From an uncultured Clostridia bacterium (GTDB taxonomy: Bacteria; Bacillota; Clostridia; Christensenellales; UBA1242): a DNA stretch of 10,428 nucleotides. Under the pieces are notes generated by a model. It had not been told where the DNA came from and ran no database searches. It saw nothing but the letters and a program-made list of their open reading frames with translations. The translations under genes and the position numbers were made by a program. Location: positions 1 through 10,428 of the forward strand of contig CALWTN010000015.1 of assembly GCA_944384475.1 (NCBI GenBank), read 5' to 3'. Shown here in pieces: positions 7,601-10,428 of this stretch (position 1 is its first letter; every line of letters starts with the position of its first letter).

Positions 7601-10428
7601 TGACGCTGAAATTCAACTATACCGTCAAAGACCAAGGAGACCAAGAAGGACAAGAGGGCTATGTTGTGTTTAACTACACAATAAAAGCAAACTTTAAGCC
7701 AAATGCCAATGTGCAGATTGGCAATGATGTTATAGGCAAAGAAACAGGAACAGGGAAATTACTTGATTTTGTTTCTGCGACACTTGGCGATGGTAATGGA
7801 ATTGGAGAGAACCATCCGCTTTTGAACAAGTTAAAGATTGAGTCTTACCAACCGCAAGATGCCAACGTTGTGCCAACAACAGGTGCGGTTGACATTGCAG
7901 ATAAAAACGTGCAAATCACTCCAAACTATGTGGGAGTAAACACTCCAACCTCAGTTGCGATAACGCTCGGTTATTATACAGAAAACGCTGACAAGCCTTT
8001 GTTTACATTCTCAACAAGGGTGTCCTTAACAGTATTGCCAGCAGTTAGCATCACGCCAAACTATCCTCAACCAGGCGAAAATGTGCTTACATATGAATCG
8101 TTGGCATTTGGTGGGGAAAACATTTACATAGAAAATTTCTTCAACGGCAAGGCAGATTTCGCAAACGCAGCAAGATTGGTTGTGACGAACAAGACTGACA
8201 GCGAGTCAGAGGCAATAGGCTATGAGGCAAACTTCTCTTGCAAGGTTCTCAGCCAAAGCAACAACATTACTATTACTGCAGAATCGCTCAATGATGGAAC
8301 TTTGAAGGTTGAAAAAACAGGCACGTCGGGAAGCATGTTTGCGACTTTGGAAGTGATTTACAAAGGTGTTAGAGCAACATACACAATCTATTTCTTTGAC
8401 AAGGTGATCACCTCCACACAAAACGCAACCATCAATCACAGCGGCACGCAAGAAACAGTGTATGCCGACAGAACACAAATAAGTGGCTTGGGCGGAAGAT
8501 ATCGTCTTGCAGAACTCTATGTAAGCGGAAACGCAATTGTAGATTCGGTTTATGACATTTGGGTTAGAAAAATTGTCACCACTGAGGGAGACGAGCAAAA
8601 GCAGCCAAAAGAGGTTTATATCACGTCATTCCTAATGAAAAACACTTATTTAAGCAAAACAATCTATGTTGACCACGGCCAAAACAATTTGGTTTATGAA
8701 GACGGCAAATTGATGTTTACAGACTCATCTAATCAAAAATATGAGGTTGAGGTTATCTTCAAAATTAACAATGCAGCAGCCTCAGGCATTGAGTTTTCAA
8801 GGCTTGCCGGCAGGGTTGAATATCGTTATGCAACCATGGACGGCTCTTCAATTTTGATTACAAGTGATGATTTGGTGATCGTAGACAATTCAGACAATAT
8901 TAAATGGGAGAACAAAGAAGGCACCCTTACGATACAATATAAGATTGGCGAGTCGGGAACGGAGCAAGGCGCAACCTCAATCAAATTAATACAAGCGATT
9001 GATATTATGGTGGAGCGTGAATACAATGCGGGCAATCCAACAGCGATTGACGTGGAAGCTCACAAGGAAAGCGTGTATAGGCTTGTTGATTTGGCGGGAA
9101 TAAAATATGCGTCAACCGGCAAGCAGATCACAATGGAAGATGTCGTTTCAACAGGCGCACAACTCAGCGTTAGCATTGTTGATGCTACACAACAAACGTT
9201 TGGAAACACGGGCAAACATTTTAAATATCAAGCGGGACCAGAGAACCCATATTTACTCTTCTCAGATATAGTCACCAACGACAATTATAAAACTGTTTAC
9301 GATTTCTATTTGTATGCACAAGGTTGTGCAGTGGACGGCGACTATGCTTTGGTAAAATTTACTTACACAGTTGGCGACTTGACGGAAACATTCGAAATTG
9401 CGTTTAGAATCGTCCCAGACTATCAAGTTACCGTTGGCGGCTCAACGATAGCCGAGGCAGGCGTTATATATGAAGACCAAGATTATGTGACCAATCAAGA
9501 GACGCCTTATACGATGACGCCAGACGGCGAAACGAACATTTTAATCGCAGGCAGCACCGCAAACGCCGACGAACACCCAATTCTTTCAGTAGTAAGAAAA
9601 AATTGGAACTCTGACAATATCGCTTCTTCGTTTAACTATCAAATAAAGGTTCAAAAAGCGGGCGTAGGCTACAACGCAGAGACAACTATTGGAAAACTAG
9701 CCCTTGCCTCTACTAAAGAAGGTGATGAATTATATTGGAACCCACCAGGTGAGACAGAAGAAGAGAAAGTTTATACAAACAACAGTGCACTAAACACCGT
9801 TTTAATCAAGCCAACCAAAGTTATGTTTGGTGAAAAGCTTTACAGGGTTGAAGTGTCAGACGTGTTTGGATATATGATAATCTTCTATTTCAAACTTCAA
9901 CCTGATTCAGATCAAACGCCTGTGGTGTATGAAGCAGAATCGACATTAAGTTTTGTTGAAGGTGCGGGATTTGATGTTGGTGTAATCTATGACGAAATCA
10001 CAATCGATCAAGAAACAAAAGAGGTGTCCGGCACAGGAGGAGACGGCGAATCTTCAACAGAGGTTACAACAACCATTGCAACAAGGTTAGGACAAACTCC
10101 AAACGCCACATCTGCAACAGCAATAATTTTGCAAAACATCAATGCTTGGGGCTTCTTAGGAGATGTTGACGCAGAGAGAGATCAGTTGACAGCGGCGGGG
10201 CTTGCAGATAAATATCTTAAAGCGCCAGCGCTTGGCGATGTGACAATCAGTGATATAACTTTCAAATATGACGAAAACACAAGAGCGTCAGTGGGAGTTA
10301 TCGCAACAGACTATGTAATAATGAATGGCACATCAGAGGTTGCCATCAATCAAACTATTGAGCTTGGAGACATAACCTACACCTACAAATCATTTGAAGG
10401 GAAAAACATCATCTTGCAAGCTTCGATT
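1627..10428 (+). CDS. Giant membrane-anchored Ig-like repeat surface protein (3' end beyond window)
   Basis: One frame stays open for 2,934 codons to the window edge, so the full protein is larger still. A short positive tail (MKLKAPKTW) precedes one hydrophobic helix (about 11-33). With no lipobox cysteine and no clear AxA cleavage site, it looks like an uncleaved signal anchor with the rest outside. The remainder is hydrophilic, acidic and rich in Thr, Ser, Asn, Gly and Val in alternating beta-strand patterns. Strands ending in a proline mark domain ends, for example VDVP (164-167), YILP (1158-1161), VFVP (1905-1908), TVLP (2135-2138) and RIVP (2594-2597). A Big_2-like domain is suggested at 824-905. 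Only four Cys occur (742, 1282, 2205, 2567). I see no HExxH, no sorting signal and no catalytic motif in this part. I do not recognise a named family. By analogy with other long Ig-like proteins it is probably an adhesin or surface fibre; that is inference. Its C-terminus, needed to judge attachment, is not visible. Confidence 0.9.
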   Translation, partial: MKLKAPKTWQLIVILVVVFILAIGGSFLAVYLTTGFKPKQVYPQEIVVEDLQQNYHTQNSQYEVASDFKLMIKSPTEEVTEKGITFSFKQGVSVTRTDDGKISDGIIIVPENVSLDEEFTVELVQASYFDKSGQTFLSNAGGISELVITTQNKRLSSSSIKIAVDVPVREITLSLKDATTGADLGAEGEENKIAENTNFVVETTFYPQASRWLFSDDKNSNVTEKREKQVFFNLENSESVVFEYNGGDVYFSAGSETSSDNIIKAYGFNNAKQQLSFFESNSQIAGIPLYSEAIRVLSTDESAVKSQIEVNVVEANVGSFEIRDTSTLQWEITTNKLFRLSAGTSALSDKDININISDIHANDLSGMIKNVGLRISSVKNKETQDAVDLSLVMVKGGESVLVGENEYVLINSQVKDLKHAYWEISTNGEYQIVAEVVLIVENENGEKEIFVDKESSTPVVHQVYFTSVEKQDEPVYWQEGLEETGISITIIYDNAGNVIPSQYKDDLSAISFVPAENTYQKKVFFAYYDGALAEGTLADYIAVTSEGYGSYTIGEEAKTLWPLMGSELVVKDALDFNIIFASVRTDAYGNAIMTADGKYQLIEISKPIAVSAKKTLQGFESADLQIGGEYLVEGADVFAIPTGTNEAFTLNLKLKSGDGEIFKEEYNNGRVSFYATEDADGKIIRDDIFIFGEPNVTGDQVSVVVDINDKTIEERLGQDFYVYISYNNSISVNTWRAEPTGCDYYAAVKIYTQTPNQIINEDLAGQTFNVEQVLQSDGNGKLTITGGKLTAPISDVDDFNKLINGDEASGKAGTKVLDQYGREFSYSYNILSSNAEAVGVTSLGGNKQGLAFGNGNVDGVVITVSAASVNYTFTINAKSVGIVKITVNDEDQHNTANVSYSVLGKKNTEGSLLLKEIVKVYVQGEGGNEVEYDPAAYTFRISEAFISSVDASLWDMFSINNGAANYQDRNLNEIAILQNFGQDITIPFVASNTSGSLNFTFNLKIEKYLTDGDNNFNSVNYQIKDVVSGVRESDKPSNAQPNEVLVYAGYRINLNDVLKVVVADDASNFSWGGIDKYQGYGDSAYILKEWANTELGGSEIGKIETLSGAEEGYNGIVGTYITFNDVYQPVRKTFRLYTYFDGEGKGNTYAYYREVTVYILPNFEIIPAGGAEAATLSLADVLDSQDEKTFANYFDFARITENNQSLNQSKQNTTLDDSVFTDIRVYNSNDNKSQSNLNKTIAFEGEELFLRFKEIALSLNYNEWSRDVYVVAYYDNEEVAECKLTLDPGVDREALVEKGAGDWLANTVIYDGIEMIMIAENELVFTKTTVNGLTARVSSSGTSAYSIYGTGNEQTISFRIDQTYQAGEDYYISIYLSGVVRGEGSVEDRTKDIVTIKWPMFMSAVGDIFASYQTEEDDLKTIIDGSHAADEIDAGKEYLLIAPDTIKGKAYLISNDGNIYLLKNDNVISGGTQNGITLNDLSYTVTVSDDGKSIVSLRPQAEGSSISIGASVRGVFVVDGKTYYVKDIYEDEENEDKFIVELYQVSLFSDSEKEGYSLTKGTFGWEFTMFAGKDVLLGFNAKTLAEKRITVEFEMPNEFTDFMEVTTNTNILSIKNISSADKAAISAYIWIVQTRDGNTIRYKYNLSIKPNGEIAQPVYPFGGNTEAIDVGAEEVTVDLSAAMGADTQHNGEKRISDEFKYYNDDGGVKPAGEATLTIKQAMIGDQVLTISKDGFSVTDARFNISLDGMEVTFKNLSNAENVSVTLLRSYKDVYNGDIEYNFSINAQNIEYYVQYTGLTEDVWKLNSGDISALTVTTMQRNETGASSNVDVTKVETIMTHDFAKAETWDGEEETATDASKYYIYYDYKNTSGNNLKIKTPAFISNDTTYHIYFSVEGKVIASLNVFVPATVVATQKGENATGEEGGEVGSNVLYAGKTYSWDKMVDLVADEGKTLTVDSIEISGDGKEYAQGTTEEGKKGILFESAMADQEVTLKFNYTVKDQGDQEGQEGYVVFNYTIKANFKPNANVQIGNDVIGKETGTGKLLDFVSATLGDGNGIGENHPLLNKLKIESYQPQDANVVPTTGAVDIADKNVQITPNYVGVNTPTSVAITLGYYTENADKPLFTFSTRVSLTVLPAVSITPNYPQPGENVLTYESLAFGGENIYIENFFNGKADFANAARLVVTNKTDSESEAIGYEANFSCKVLSQSNNITITAESLNDGTLKVEKTGTSGSMFATLEVIYKGVRATYTIYFFDKVITSTQNATINHSGTQETVYADRTQISGLGGRYRLAELYVSGNAIVDSVYDIWVRKIVTTEGDEQKQPKEVYITSFLMKNTYLSKTIYVDHGQNNLVYEDGKLMFTDSSNQKYEVEVIFKINNAAASGIEFSRLAGRVEYRYATMDGSSILITSDDLVIVDNSDNIKWENKEGTLTIQYKIGESGTEQGATSIKLIQAIDIMVEREYNAGNPTAIDVEAHKESVYRLVDLAGIKYASTGKQITMEDVVSTGAQLSVSIVDATQQTFGNTGKHFKYQAGPENPYLLFSDIVTNDNYKTVYDFYLYAQGCAVDGDYALVKFTYTVGDLTETFEIAFRIVPDYQVTVGGSTIAEAGVIYEDQDYVTNQETPYTMTPDGETNILIAGSTANADEHPILSVVRKNWNSDNIASSFNYQIKVQKAGVGYNAETTIGKLALASTKEGDELYWNPPGETEEEKVYTNNSALNTVLIKPTKVMFGEKLYRVEVSDVFGYMIIFYFKLQPDSDQTPVVYEAESTLSFVEGAGFDVGVIYDEITIDQETKEVSGTGGDGESSTEVTTTIATRLGQTPNATSATAIILQNINAWGFLGDVDAERDQLTAAGLADKYLKAPALGDVTISDITFKYDENTRASVGVIATDYVIMNGTSEVAINQTIELGDITYTYKSFEGKNIILQASI
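1657..1725 (+). other. Single transmembrane segment / signal anchor of the giant protein
   Basis: Residues about 11-33 are continuously apolar (Leu, Ile, Val, Phe, Ala, Gly), with Lys2, Lys4 and Lys7 on the N-terminal side. By the positive-inside rule the short tail stays in the cytoplasm and the remaining ~2,900 visible residues go outside. Gly24-Gly25 and Ser26 lie in the helix. No cysteine follows, so this is not a lipoprotein signal. Cleavage by signal peptidase I after the helix cannot be wholly excluded. Confidence 0.85.
2116..2562 (+). other. N-terminal Ig-like domain of the giant protein (residues ~164-312)
   Basis: The segment opens with a strand-turn-strand typical of bacterial Ig-like domain starts (VDVPVREITLSL, 164-175). 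It continues with an alternating strand that ends in a proline and leads to Trp (TTFYPQASRW), then ends at a strand of the form QIEVNVVEANVGSFEI, which appears to open the next domain. The spacing of about 145 residues fits one domain of the array. The call rests on strand pattern and resemblance to Big_2 domains I know, not on an alignment. Confidence 0.4.
4096..4341 (+). other. Big_2-like domain in the giant protein (residues ~824-905)
   Basis: This is the stretch that most resembles a classic bacterial Ig-like (Big_2) fold. It has a strand with SSNAEAVGV, a glycine-rich turn region, then FTINAKSVGIVKITV followed by a strand ending SYSVL. The pattern 'A-x-x-x-G-x-x-x-I-T-V' near the end is a hallmark of these domains in cell-surface adhesins such as intimin-type proteins. 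It is a visual match only; a profile search against Pfam Big domains would settle it. Confidence 0.45.
6574..8406 (+). repeat. Degenerate tandem domain array in the giant protein (residues ~1650-2260)
   Basis: Domain-end strands recur near residues 1650 (LSIKP), 1785 (FSINA), 1908 (VFVP), 2025 (IKANFKP), 2138 (TVLP) and 2259 (YFFDK), giving steps of about 135, 123, 117, 113 and 121 residues. Each unit has the same order: a polar stretch, a strand with alternating apolar residues (for example VTLKFNYTV, VAITLGYYT, ATLEVIYKG), a variable acidic loop, then a closing strand. Several units open with an apolar pair, Tyr and a small residue (VLYAG at 1932, VLTYE at 2153, TVYAD at 2277). The repeats are diverged and not visible as DNA repeats, so the duplications are old. 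Borders are approximate. Confidence 0.55.
7372..7413 (+). other. Gly/Glu-rich low-complexity linker (residues 1916-1929)
   Basis: The stretch KGENATGEEGGEVG has almost no apolar residues and sits directly after the VFVP domain end and before the VLYAG domain start, so it is probably a flexible linker. Its glycines are nearly all GGA, whereas most of the gene prefers GGC. A similar acidic insertion, DQGDQEGQEG, occurs in the next unit (7630-7659). Confidence 0.6.
10024..10065 (+). other. Gly/Ser/Glu-rich low-complexity loop (residues 2800-2813)
   Basis: The sequence VSGTGGDGESSTEV is polar and glycine-rich and interrupts the strand pattern, followed by a Thr-rich segment. It probably forms a disordered loop between two strands of one domain, like the acidic insertions at 7372-7413 and 7630-7659. 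Confidence 0.5.

Noticed and set aside
8206..8598. Minus-strand open reading frame of 130 codons
   Set aside because: It lies wholly antisense to the giant gene, whose reading frame continues with normal beta-strand pattern. Its translation is rich in Cys and Ser with no domain pattern, as expected for the complement of codons such as GCA and GAA.
1627..10428. Possible frameshift or fusion of several separate genes
   Set aside because: I followed the frame codon by codon to the end and found no stop, no frame change and no internal ribosome binding site suggesting a second gene start; strand pattern continues throughout.

Overview
The window holds two genes transcribed away from each other, and both run off the window edges. 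On the left (positions 1-1288, minus strand) are the first 429 residues of an ABC-F family ATPase of the YbiT/YkpA type. On the right (1627-10428, plus strand) is the 5' part of one uninterrupted giant gene: 2,934 codons with no stop before the window ends. Its product is a membrane-anchored, apparently extracellular protein built almost wholly of beta-rich, bacterial Ig-like domains. The 338 bp between the two start codons carry the promoters and are extremely AT-rich (54 G/C of 338 by my count, about 16%), against roughly 40% G+C in the genes.

The organism is most likely a low-GC Gram-positive bacterium (Bacillota), perhaps an uncultured anaerobic Clostridia-like lineage. This is inference. 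It rests on the steep GC drop between genes, strong purine Shine-Dalgarno sequences, consensus-like sigma-70/sigma-A promoter hexamers, the Firmicute-like ABC-F protein and a long single-pass surface protein. TGA is not used for tryptophan: both proteins use TGG and I found no in-frame TGA, so the standard bacterial code fits.

Layout: 1-1288, ABC-F protein (C-terminal ~100 residues missing off the left edge). 1289-1626, divergent control region. It has a near-consensus minus-strand promoter (TTGACT-N17-TATAAT) with helically phased A-tracts just upstream of its -35, and a plus-strand TATAAT box lying between two copies of the palindrome TTTGCAAA. 1627-10428, the giant gene: 9-residue cytoplasmic tail, one transmembrane segment (about residues 11-33), then about 2,900 residues outside the membrane. 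Degenerate tandem domains of about 113-137 residues are clearest between residues 1650 and 2260, and similar domain-boundary strands recur both earlier and later. I found no catalytic motif, no sorting signal and only four cysteines.

Nothing shows that the two genes work together. Their only visible link is the shared control region. The ABC-F protein probably acts on ribosomes in the cytoplasm, and the giant protein is probably an adhesin or structural fibre on the cell surface. The most notable points are the size and domain repetition of the surface protein and the way two degenerate motifs in the ABC-F protein fall in the same ATP site. I see no mobile element, CRISPR array, tRNA or rRNA in the window.
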